DNA from: Nitrosomonas ureae
GTDB taxonomy: Bacteria > Pseudomonadota > Gammaproteobacteria > Burkholderiales > Nitrosomonadaceae
Reading direction: 5' to 3'
Assembly (NCBI RefSeq): GCF_900206265.1
Contig: NZ_LT907782.1
Location: 2,232,001-2,296,000 of the forward strand
DNA length: 64,000 nt
Part shown: positions 8,970 through 16,919 of the stretch, piece by piece
How positions within the stretch are numbered: the stretch's first letter is position 1
How the letters are laid out: each line of letters opens with the position of its first letter
Made by a program: the position numbers and the translations under genes
The notes under the pieces: model-generated
Seen by the model: the letters and a program-made list of their open reading frames with translations, nothing else
Told to the model about the DNA's origin: nothing
The model's database searches: none

Positions 8970-9509
8970 TTAAGTATTATATTTCCTGCGACGTGTCGTG
9001 AAACCAAGTAATCCTAATCCAGTAAGCAAAATGGTATAAATTTCCGGCTTTGGTACAGTCCTTATTTCTGTTTTTACATCGAAGCTATTATTGCTACTAT
9101 GAAAAATTCCGAGGTTTTCCGTAGCAGCGCTAGGTAGCTTAAAATTAACCTCATCCAATAATCTTACATCACTATGATGATGATTTGCTGCAGGAATCAA
9201 CGTCCCGGCAGTGATGGTTTTAAGATGTGTAATATCATTAGTTATCACCTCCTGATCGCTAATGAGAGGAATGTGCTGATCTGGTAGAGATGAAAAATTC
9301 ACATTAAAAATGATCGTTTGTAAATTAATGATACTTGGTGCATTGAAACCGGCTGGATTTAGATTCGAATCCAGAAAAGCAGATGCATCGTTGGATAGAA
9401 AAATTGCATGTAATCGCGAGCTTGATGTCGAAACTGTATCGGCCATGATGCAATGAGTACTGATTAATACAGCAAACATTGTGCATGAAATTACAGTGTT
9501 CTTAATCAC
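8970..9509 (-). CDS. PEP-CTERM sorting domain protein
   Basis: A 179-residue exported protein. It has an N-terminal signal sequence (about residues 1-23), a body without a recognised domain, and a C-terminal exosortase signal: VPKPEIYTILLTGLGLLGF followed by TRRRKYNT. The motif is VPKPE, a conservative variant of V-PEP. Exosortase (EpsH/XrtA family) cleaves such tails during export to the surface or into exopolysaccharide. The exosortase itself is not in the window. Confidence 0.9.
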   Translation of the reverse strand: MIKNTVISCTMFAVLISTHCIMADTVSTSSSRLHAIFLSNDASAFLDSNLNPAGFNAPSIINLQTIIFNVNFSSLPDQHIPLISDQEVITNDITHLKTITAGTLIPAANHHHSDVRLLDEVNFKLPSAATENLGIFHSSNNSFDVKTEIRTVPKPEIYTILLTGLGLLGFTTRRRKYNT

Positions 9510-9757
9510 AGCATTTTCTCCATCATATTTAATGAATGAAAAACTTCAAAGTTTTGTAAGTATGTTTATTTGATGATCTGTAAATATTTCTTAATAAAGC
9601 TACAAATACGCATATATAGTATTAACAATAGCATTTTATTATTGCTTAATGCTGTGATAAAACTCACATCCAAAAGTTGTTGAATGGAATTTTGTGGAAG
9701 TGTTAGAAAGATTCTGATGAATCTCCCTGATACTTTTTGATGAAGTGAGTTTTTTTA

Positions 9758-9959
9758 CTATCCACAATTTCTATGGATAACTTTGTGGATAACTCTTTCG
9801 CTTGATGAGCTAATCCACAATTCTTAAGGGGTTCTCTTAAATTGATGAATAAATTAACACTTTCATTATGGATAATTTATCAAACGGTTATGAGATATTT
9901 CTCAGCTTGACATGAAGTTATTTTCAGTAGTCACTGTATCTTGTCTAAATTGTGGATGA
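9758..9959. promoter_or_regulatory. Cluster of six DnaA-box-like 9-mers
   Basis: Six sites match the DnaA box TTATCCACA, in either orientation, with at most one mismatch. They are CTATCCACA (9758), TATGGATAA (9772), TGTGGATAA (9784, perfect), TAATCCACA (9811), TATGGATAA (9867) and TGTGGATGA (9951). The flank at 9580-9660 is very AT-rich. By simple counting, 56 of 262,144 nine-mers qualify on two strands, so about 0.04 would be expected in 200 bp of random sequence. It could be a DnaA titration or reactivation locus, a relic replicon origin or, less likely, oriC. Confidence 0.55.
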
Positions 9960-10338
9960 TTCAGAGTCAAGAAAAATTGAGTGCACTGACGAGCGGGCAT
10001 ATTTTTCAAGGAAAAGAAAAACCTTTTCCAGCAAAGGCGATAAAGTCACTCTGGGAGATAATAGTCAGATCGCTGAGTTTATGGATAATATCATCAACGA
10101 CGAGCGCGTCCTGGAATGAGTGAGGGAACGTCAGGTAATGACGTACTAAGACAGCAGTATTATTAAAGATGACTGTACCATTGAGATTGCGTAATGCCGC
10201 CTATCCGTTCAAACTGTTCCAGCGTGCTTTGCTCGTGAGCTTGAGAAGTTGCAAGGTAAGGAAGTTTTGAGGACTTGCATTTGTTACTCCTGAATGTTGT
10301 GGGGAATCTCTTATGATTAAAAGAGTAGATCTTCTGCA

Positions 10339-10578
10339 TTGTTCCAAATGACATTTATTCAGCGCTTCCTCAAGTTTGTTAGGACGATCGCCTATCTATT
10401 GATGAGTAAGTTTAACTTATTGTTAGTTAACACACAGACAAAATCAGATCGGGTGTTTCAAAATGAAAATATTGCGGATAAGATTCTTCTAATTAAAGAT
10501 AAATACAGATTGCGGCATAGAGATAATGAATATGTGGCTTTAAATAGATGGATTGAAGCTTGTCGCTTGAGATTCTAG
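10339..10578 (+). CDS. Possible small hypothetical protein
   Basis: A 79-codon frame with a hydrophobic N-terminal third and a basic C-terminal half. No family is recognised and no clear ribosome-binding site is seen. It lies just before the DUF1840 gene on the same strand. It may be a chance frame in decayed DNA. Confidence 0.25.
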   Translation: MFQMTFIQRFLKFVRTIAYLLMSKFNLLLVNTQTKSDRVFQNENIADKILLIKDKYRLRHRDNEYVALNRWIEACRLRF

Positions 10579-10635
10579 AATCTGCTTATAATAGATTGAT
10601 TTAAATGCTTTTGTGTTCATTCAAGGAAAACCGCT

Positions 10636-10944
10636 ATGCTCGTGACTTTTACAACTGATGCGCATGCCAACATTACTATGTTTGGAGATGTTGCCTTTAT
10701 CCTGCTGAAAATGATGGGGCACAGTAAGACTGTACCCGGTGCTATTTTGGCCGCAGATGTTCCAATGGCGTTGAGCCGGTTAAAGGCAGCTATAAATACC
10801 GAAAAGGCATCGCCATCGGTTGCAGCTAAAGATGAAGACGAAGACGATGATCAACTGGCAGTAAGCATTGCCGACAGAGCACTGCCCTTAATTAATCTAC
10901 TGGCCGCAGCAGCAGAGGCTGAATGTGACGTGATGTGGAAATAA
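10636..10944 (+). CDS. DUF1840 domain protein
   Basis: A 102-residue cytoplasmic protein that matches the DUF1840 pattern. The N-terminus is MLVTFTTDAHANITMFGD, then MMGHSKTVPGA, an acidic linker (DEDEDDD near residue 75) and a C-terminal helix ending ECDVMW. DUF1840 proteins are conserved in betaproteobacteria and have no established function. AAGGAAAA lies about nine bases before the ATG. Confidence 0.85.
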   Translation: MLVTFTTDAHANITMFGDVAFILLKMMGHSKTVPGAILAADVPMALSRLKAAINTEKASPSVAAKDEDEDDDQLAVSIADRALPLINLLAAAAEAECDVMWK

Positions 10945-11078
10945 ACTTATCGATAATCAGGCGGTAGCGATATCGCCAATAGCAGAGGAGTTAGAAACTG
11001 CTTTATTAGCACATTAGGTTATTGTTGATAATATTGCTATAACTTATTGATCAATCGATCAGAAACAACAAAAAGAGA

Positions 11079-11387
11079 ATGAAAGAAGAAATTAAACAAA
11101 GATTACAAAAGAATGAAATCTGGCAGCGCGGACTCTATATGCTATTTTTCATTTTCATCTATGGGGTTTCAAAATTTGTGGTCATAGGCGTCATGTTATT
11201 TCAATTTCTTACGATTATCCTGACCGGTAACGTCAATGAACAATTACTACGATTTGGACAGAATCTTAGTACGTATCTTTATCAAGTTACATTATTTTTA
11301 ACCTATAACAGTGAACAGCGCCCATTTCCGTTCAGCGCTTGGCCAGACGGTGTGCCTAATCATAAAATTCATTATCTGGATGAATAA
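11079..11387 (+). CDS. DUF4389 membrane protein
   Basis: A 102-residue inner-membrane protein of the DUF4389 type. It has two close hydrophobic segments (about residues 19-40 and 42-52) and the conserved LLRFGQNLSTYLYQ and PFPFSAWP blocks. Function is unknown. An IS5-like remnant begins four bases after its stop, so any native terminator has been lost. Confidence 0.85.
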   Translation: MKEEIKQRLQKNEIWQRGLYMLFFIFIYGVSKFVVIGVMLFQFLTIILTGNVNEQLLRFGQNLSTYLYQVTLFLTYNSEQRPFPFSAWPDGVPNHKIHYLDE

Positions 11388-11390
11388 ATA

Positions 11391-11786
11391 GGGATTCAGG
11401 ATAAAGCCGCGAAGTACAACCCGTTGACGCGCAGGCAGTTACAGCGCAATCGCCTGATCGCGAAAGTCCGGTATGGGGTAGAGCGCACCTTCGGCAGTCA
11501 GGCACGTTGGTAAAATCCTGCGTTACCGTGGTCTGGCCAAAGCGCATGCCTGGCATCTGCTCCTGGCAATGGCGTATAACTTGAAAAGACTGCCCCGACT
11601 CTTTGCCGAACGTCTAATGATCACGTAAACATAGAGGTGTTGCGCATTCTCATCCGGGAATGGCTGATTTAAAGGGATTATTCCCTGCTCATTTGTAGAA
11701 AAAAGACTAAAATATTTCCGATCGCTTACATGCAAATACCAGAATTACAGCGGAATAAGAGGCTTGTATGTTTTTGCAAAGGTCTC
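11391..11786 (+). pseudogene. IS5-family transposase remnant, 3' end only
   Basis: The stretch is homologous to the 3' third of the intact IS5-type element at 36180-37464. It covers the transposase C-terminus from the NPLTRRQLQRN block and continues to the right terminal repeat TTTTGCAAAGGTCTC at 11786. A deletion of several bases near 11512 (relative to GSQARWFNAKILRYR in the intact copy) breaks the frame. The left end and the first two thirds are missing. Confidence 0.85.
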
Positions 11787-11789
11787 TTC

Positions 11790-12270
11790 CTGATTCTAAA
11801 CGGTCGCCAGTATCGGCATTTTTCTTTCAGCACCTCGCTCCCTGCTTTCCCCTGGTATGAGGCCCTCACAATCAGTGCATCATCAATTTCAATCAATTCG
11901 GGTAAACGAGAATGGTGTCACGATGACCATAACAATGCGAATCTTGCGTAACATCTGAATGGCGCTAATCCACGACACATTAATCTACCCGGACAAACGC
12001 AACACAGAAATATCGCTTTTGTTTCAAGTAACCAGGTAAGTTGCCCGAAACCTTTTACCAAGTGGCGGATTGGTAGAATGAAACACCGTTCCTGCGGTCA
12101 GCGAAGTCTGAGTAGGGTTACATTCCCAGCAATGACGAGTGGTAATCGCAAAGCCGGGATCATGTCCGCAGCATGGGCAACAAAAACCTTCCGCTCAGAG
12201 CCTGCTGGGCGAGTCCTTGCGCACAGGCTTCTTCCGTTTCATAATGCTGGTGCCATTCCATTAAATTCAT
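11790..12270 (-). pseudogene. Degenerate IS1595-type transposase
   Basis: Reading leftwards from 12270, the N-terminus MNLMEWHQHYETEEACAQG is typical of IS1595-family transposases. After a frameshift, the zinc-ribbon block CPCCGHD, CWECN and QTSLTAGTVFHSTN is recognisable. Further frameshifts and stops follow, with recognisable pieces (LPELIEIDDALIV) down to about 11830. The IS5 remnant abuts its left side and may have inserted into it. Confidence 0.75.
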
Positions 12271-12483
12271 CTTCTGTCTTTTCATGTTCCAACTCATTAT
12301 CCTTCTGATCTTAATCAATAAAGTAAAAATGACGGAAAATAGTTGATAGACATGTTCTCTATTGATCAATATTGCCGCGAAGATGAGATCGAGTTGATAT
12401 GGCAGCCGCTGTCGAACCTGTTTTAAGATTTTTTATGCTTGTCAGTAATTCGGAAATGAGGGGTATGTTCTATTCAACAAACA

Positions 12484-12514
12484 AAAACGGGAGCCTAAGC
12501 TCCCGTTTTGGATT
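12484..12514. terminator. Bidirectional-looking terminator after PEP-CTERM gene
   Basis: A 10-bp stem, AAAACGGGAG (12484-12493) with CTCCCGTTTT (12500-12509), has a CCTAAG loop and A/T runs on both sides. It lies about 20 bp past the stop of the minus-strand PEP-CTERM gene. Confidence 0.8.
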
Positions 12515-12530
12515 AAATCTAAATTCAGAT

Positions 12531-13133
12531 TTATGCTGCCAATCCTTTTCTGCGACGCGTCATAAATCCAATCAAGCCTAAACCTGCTAACAGCATGGCA
12601 TAGGTTTCTGGTTCTGGAACTGGTGAAGTTGCAACATACCAAGCGGAATCGTCATTACTGCCTATGCCTTGTACGTGTAATGCCAATTCTCCATTGAAGC
12701 CAGGTAGTGCGGTAGATCCTAAGCCTCCTACATTCCATGTAACTGATTCAAATCCCGTCAGCTTGTCATTTTTTGGATTGATCATATCGTACCTAAAATC
12801 AAATATACCCGTTGGTCCACCACCATTCTGCAGGTTAACTGCGGTTACGCCTCCACCTGCAACAGTAGAAATAGAAGTTGGTTTTACTCCGTCCACAGCC
12901 ATTGATCCAATAAATGAACTGGAACCAAAGATGGTATTTAAATCTAAAGCGGTGAGAGTAAATGTCCAATTTCCACTACCATTATCGGTAATTTCCAAAT
13001 CTGCAAAATATGGATTGGTTGGCCCATTTCCGGCTAGTAACTGTCCAAATTGATAAGACGCTGCTTGAACGGCTCCTCCACAAAGTAGAAAGCCCGTGAT
13101 TATCATCGATGTCGTAAATTTGCGTAAAGTCAT
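12531..13133 (-). CDS. PEP-CTERM sorting domain protein
   Basis: A 200-residue secreted protein. It has a signal peptide (about residues 1-24, ending near VQAAS) and a beta-rich, Gly/Asn-rich body. The C-terminus is VPEPETYAMLLAGLGLIGF followed by MTRRRKGLAA, a classic PEP-CTERM anchor. It is the second exosortase substrate in the window. AAGGACCT lies just upstream of the ATG on the minus strand. Confidence 0.93.
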   Translation of the reverse strand: MTLRKFTTSMIITGFLLCGGAVQAASYQFGQLLAGNGPTNPYFADLEITDNGSGNWTFTLTALDLNTIFGSSSFIGSMAVDGVKPTSISTVAGGGVTAVNLQNGGGPTGIFDFRYDMINPKNDKLTGFESVTWNVGGLGSTALPGFNGELALHVQGIGSNDDSAWYVATSPVPEPETYAMLLAGLGLIGFMTRRRKGLAA

Positions 13134-13709
13134 TTCGATAGGTCCTTAAAAAGTTTGTTTGACTTGCTCGTTCTCTTTTTGTTTCTGAATTTAAAAATTT
13201 AATAATTTAAGTTTGAGTAACTTTCGGTTTTACCGAGTGCCAATGCTATCTATCGTCATTTGTCTTCGCAATGGGAAATCAATACTTGTTTGTTAGTGCA
13301 TTTGTACCATTTATTACTAGTACATCGAACACTATGACTATACATACCAGCAATGAGACCGTGTGAAGAATAAATACCGAGACAGTAGGCAGCAGGAAGG
13401 CACTGCATTAAATCAGCTGGCCGAGGCTTGTTTGGAATAATTGAAAGATTTATTCTTCATGATTGTTTCATGAAGCAATATGATCCATATAATGTAGAAA
13501 AATGTATCAATCTTTCATTTTTACAAGCTGCAGAAACAATCATCGCCAAGGGGTAGCAAGTCTTTGTAATTCTTAATAAGAAGCATCGTAATCAAGTTTC
13601 CACTTCGTAAACACAACCACAAAATATGTGGTAGAAGAATTTTGCCAAAAACAAATAGTTTTTCTTATGTAATAGCTTATACGAATAAATACAAATCTTA
13701 GGCTCGCAT
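13134..13709. other. Intergenic region, no gene seen
   Basis: About 575 bp of AT-rich sequence upstream of the PEP-CTERM gene and downstream of pmbA. It should hold the PEP-CTERM promoter. I looked for a sigma-54 site and found only an isolated GG element. Short open stretches (for example 13362-13440) have no recognisable match. Confidence 0.5.
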
Positions 13710-15068
13710 TTAACCACCCGCCACTGTCATGCGATCGATCAGAACCGAACCGCACTGTTTTGATCCGCGTACAATAACATCATCACCGATTGCAAGAATT
13801 CCCTGAAACATGTTTTTCAAATTACCCGCGATGGTGATTTCCTCCACTGGATGACTGATTACACCGCTTTCAACCCAGAATCCGGATGCCCCGCGCGAGT
13901 AATCCCCGGTAACCGCATTGATGCCATGCCCGAGCAATTCCGTGACTAGTAGGCCGGTGCCCATTTTCTGCAGCAAAGCATCAAAACTTGACTCAGTGTC
14001 GTCTCGCATGATCAGGTTATGCGAGCCGCCAGCATTGCCGGTAGTACGCAGCCCCAGTTTGCGAGCGGAATAGCTACTTAGGAAATATCCTTGCACAACA
14101 CCATTTTCCACTATATTTCGCTCAACCGTTGCGACGCCATCATCGTCGAATGCACCGCTGGCTAAGCCTTTGTGTAAATGAGGTAATTCAAGAATCTGAA
14201 TATGGGGCGCAAAAACTTGCTGACCTATGCTATTTAGCAGGAAAGAAGATTGGCGATACAAATTGCCACCGCTTACGGCAGAAGCAAAGTGTCCGATCAG
14301 ACTGGAAGCGATCGGAGCTTCAAATAATACCGGCACTTCACAGGTATCGATTTTTCTTGCTCCTAAGCGCGCTGCGCTACGCTTACCGGCTTTTTGCCCG
14401 ATGCTTTCCACCGCCTCCAGATCTATGGCATCGCGTGCGATGCCATACCAGTAATCGCGTTGCTTACTGTCGCCATGCTCGGCGATCATAGCGCAACTAA
14501 TGCTGTGACGTGAAAGTGGATATCCACCCAGGAAACCCAGGCTATTGGCATAGATGAATTGTGATTCACTGACTGAGATTGATGCGCCTTCGGAATTAGC
14601 GATGCGCTTATCTGCGGCATAACCTGCTTGCTCGCAGTTTCGCGCCAGCTCAATAGCTTCCTCAACCGAGATTTGCCACGGAAAATATAAATCTAAATCC
14701 AGATAATCTTTGGCTAGCAATTCCACTTCCGCCAGCCCGGCGCAATCATCGTCCGCGGTATAACGAGCGATTGACAGCGCGGCTGCAACCGTATCGCTGA
14801 TGGCTTGCGGGGAAAAATCGGAAGTACTGGCATGGCCGCGCTTTTGTCCCATATAGACGGTCACGGACAGTCCCTTGTCACGATTGTATTCAATCGTTTC
14901 CACAGCACCCTGACGTACGGTGACGGTTTGACCAAAACCATCGGAGACGTTGGTTTCGCAGGCGGTCGCGCCGCCTTTCCTTGCATATGCCAGAATATCC
15001 TGGCTAATTTGCTGTAGAGTGCTGATAGGATATGAAAATCGGGTTTCAGAAACGGTTAAATTATTCAT
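13710..15068 (-). CDS. pmbA: Metalloprotease subunit PmbA/TldE
   Basis: A 452-residue TldE/PmbA protein. With TldD it forms a heterodimeric protease that processes modified peptides such as microcin B17 and degrades some antitoxins in E. coli. TldE itself does not hold the zinc motif. The family blocks NLYRQSSFLLNSIGQ and GTGLLVTELLGHGIN are visible. I chose ATG 15068 rather than the upstream GTG at 15077. It is divergent from darP, the same arrangement as pmbA-yjgA in E. coli. Confidence 0.95.
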   Translation of the reverse strand: MNNLTVSETRFSYPISTLQQISQDILAYARKGGATACETNVSDGFGQTVTVRQGAVETIEYNRDKGLSVTVYMGQKRGHASTSDFSPQAISDTVAAALSIARYTADDDCAGLAEVELLAKDYLDLDLYFPWQISVEEAIELARNCEQAGYAADKRIANSEGASISVSESQFIYANSLGFLGGYPLSRHSISCAMIAEHGDSKQRDYWYGIARDAIDLEAVESIGQKAGKRSAARLGARKIDTCEVPVLFEAPIASSLIGHFASAVSGGNLYRQSSFLLNSIGQQVFAPHIQILELPHLHKGLASGAFDDDGVATVERNIVENGVVQGYFLSSYSARKLGLRTTGNAGGSHNLIMRDDTESSFDALLQKMGTGLLVTELLGHGINAVTGDYSRGASGFWVESGVISHPVEEITIAGNLKNMFQGILAIGDDVIVRGSKQCGSVLIDRMTVAGG

Positions 15069-15159
15069 GGCGCGCACTATAGACGAAAATATTAGCGAAT
15101 TTCGAGTGAAATAAAGCGCTATGATAGCAGCTTATTGATACCGCATTACACAGGTTGCC

Positions 15160-15672
15160 GTGCAAAAAGAGCTGGGAAATGAGATCGAACAAGACATCGC
15201 GCCAAGCAAAACGAAGCGCAAGAAAGATATGCATGCATTGCAGGAAATCGGTGAGCAACTGGTAGAGCTGGATCCCAGGAAGCTGACTGAATTTGATTTA
15301 CCAGAAATTCTGAGCGATGCGATTCGGCAAGCCCGGAGCATGCAGAAACACGGTGCACGTCGACGCCAATTGCAATATATCGGCCGCTTGATGCGTGAAG
15401 TCGATGCGCTGCCGATCCAGCAAAAACTCGATTCCTGGCGTCAGGTATCGATACACCAAACTGCCCGGTTGCACCAGCTGGAACGCTGGCGTGAATGCCT
15501 ATTGAGCGATGAATACGCACTTACTGAATTTGCGCAGCAATATCCGGCCACTGATTTGCAGCGCCTGAGATCGCTGATCCGTAATGCAAACAAGGAAAAA
15601 GCCGCTGGCAAACCACCTAAAAGCTTCCGCTTGTTGTTTCAGGAATTGCAGGAGATTATTGCAGAGCCTTGA
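15160..15672 (+). CDS. darP: Ribosome-associated protein DarP (YjgA)
   Basis: A 170-residue, highly charged helical protein of the DUF615/YjgA family, which assists late 50S subunit assembly. Conserved blocks are LTEFDLPEILSDAIRQA, RRRQLQYIGRLMREVD and the C-terminal LRSLIRNANKEKAAGKPP. The start is GTG at 15160. The 91-bp gap to pmbA must contain both promoters. Confidence 0.92.
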   Translation: MQKELGNEIEQDIAPSKTKRKKDMHALQEIGEQLVELDPRKLTEFDLPEILSDAIRQARSMQKHGARRRQLQYIGRLMREVDALPIQQKLDSWRQVSIHQTARLHQLERWRECLLSDEYALTEFAQQYPATDLQRLRSLIRNANKEKAAGKPPKSFRLLFQELQEIIAEP

Positions 15673-15945
15673 TCAGGTTAACTCTTTATTGTGTGTTCGA
15701 TCATTGCTGGGCTTGGTTTTCCTAGGAAATATCCGATCTTATTTGACTATAACAGTATTAATTAGTGTATCTATAGCAAAGGATATTTTCTATAATAATA
15801 TTATGATGTTAGATAGAAAATATTTACTAATTTAAATTAACTTTTCCTGCAAAGCTATAAGCGCTCCGATTAAATCAATGTATCCATTGGCTGTACTATC
15901 AATATCTTGCTTATGCCCAGTAAGGTGTGAATTGCAGATTCTTCT

Positions 15946-15973
15946 TTTGTAATAAATTTCTTAGTGTTATAAT
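15946..15973 (+). promoter_or_regulatory. Predicted sigma-70 promoter for rpsU operon
   Basis: TTTGTA (15946-15951) and TATAAT (15968-15973) are separated by 16 bp, about 90 bp before rpsU. This is the best promoter-like site in the 391-bp gap 15673-16063, which otherwise shows only AT-rich sequence. Confidence 0.5.
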
Positions 15974-16063
15974 CAAAAGCTTTTGTTATGCCTATACCCG
16001 TTAATGGGTGAAGAATAAATTTTTACTTGTCACTAACTATTAACCAAGAGGTTACGCCTATAT

Positions 16064-16276
16064 ATGACGACTATTAAAGTTAAGGAAAATGAGCCATTTG
16101 AAGTTGCAATGCGACGCTTTAAACGTTCTATCGAGAAAACAGGAATACTAACAGAACTACGCGCTCGTGAGTTTTATGAAAAACCAACAGCAGAGCGCAA
16201 ACGTAAGCTCGCGGCAGCTGTAAAGCGTAACTACAAGCGTTTGCGCAGTCAATTGCTACCACCCAAACTTTATTAA
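16064..16276 (+). CDS. rpsU: 30S ribosomal protein S21
   Basis: A 70-residue, very basic S21 protein. It starts [21 protein letters not shown] and ends in an [12 protein letters not shown] tail. S21 helps the 30S subunit engage mRNA near the anti-Shine-Dalgarno region. It opens the macromolecular synthesis block rpsU-yqeY-dnaG-rpoD. AAGAGG lies about ten bases before the ATG. Confidence 0.98.
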   Translation: MTTIKVKENEPFEVAMRRFKRSIEKTGILTELRAREFYEKPTAERKRKLAAAVKRNYKRLRSQLLPPKLY

Positions 16277-16379
16277 GTGATCATAGTCAAAATAATAGAC
16301 TTGAAAATAGTTAAAAAACTGTTTTCAGCTATCTTTGAATTGAATATTAGAGTCGAAGAATAATATCAAGCTCGCTCAT

Positions 16380-16832
16380 ATGGTTAGCGATTTAAAGCAG
16401 AAAATTACCGAAGATATGAGAATTGCGATGCGTGCAGGCAATACTAAGCAACGTGACGCTATTCGCCTATTGCAAGCCGCTATCAAACAGAAAGAAGTTG
16501 ATGAGCGCATAATACTTGACGATTCGGGAGTCATGGCCATTATCGAGAAAATGCTCAAGCAGCGTAAGGATTCAATTACTCAGTACGAAGCAGCGCAGAG
16601 ATTTGATCTTGCCAATAATGAAAAGGATGAGGTTTTGGTTCTTAGTGCATATATGCCAAAACCTTTTAATGAGTCTGAAATAAATGCTCTAATCTCTGAA
16701 GCAATAGTGGAAATTGGCGCAGTAGGTATGCAGGATATGGGAAAAGTGATCGCGATACTAAAACCAAAGCTTATCGGACGTGCCGATATGGCCAAAGTAT
16801 CCATATTGATTAAAGAAAAAATGTCGGTCTGA
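16380..16832 (+). CDS. YqeY / GatB-like tail domain protein
   Basis: A 150-residue helical protein of the YqeY family, which resembles the C-terminal tRNA-binding tail of the amidotransferase subunit GatB. Conserved blocks are KQRDAIRLLQAAIKQKEVDER, VLSAYMPKP and GMQDMGKVIAILKPKL. Its exact role is unknown. Its place between rpsU and dnaG is common in proteobacteria. Confidence 0.93.
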   Translation: MVSDLKQKITEDMRIAMRAGNTKQRDAIRLLQAAIKQKEVDERIILDDSGVMAIIEKMLKQRKDSITQYEAAQRFDLANNEKDEVLVLSAYMPKPFNESEINALISEAIVEIGAVGMQDMGKVIAILKPKLIGRADMAKVSILIKEKMSV

Positions 16833-16919
16833 TGTTATTCACCTGAAGATTCTGCTTGTTGTAATTTTAGTTGGGATAATTTCTTTTAGTTGCTTGCGGG
16901 ATGTATTATTTTTTGATAA

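Larger units (their letters stand above)
9510..10635. other. Gene-poor AT-rich region
   Basis: About 1.1 kb with no convincing gene. It contains the DnaA-box-like cluster (9758-9959) and one weak 79-codon frame (10339-10578). Between 10000 and 10160 there are short open stretches broken by stops in every frame, which read like a decayed gene. No tRNA or IS signature was seen. Confidence 0.6.

Noticed and set aside
9941-10123. 60-codon plus-strand frame in the DnaA-box region
   Set aside because: No ribosome site and no recognisable family; it begins at the edge of the box cluster and looks like chance.
12664-13053. 129-codon plus-strand frame opposite the PEP-CTERM gene
   Set aside because: It is an antisense shadow of the PEP-CTERM gene with no family features.
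13220-13260. Possible sigma-54 promoter (TTGGCAC on minus strand) upstream of PEP-CTERM gene
   Set aside because: The GG element is present but no GC-containing -12 box lies at the right spacing.
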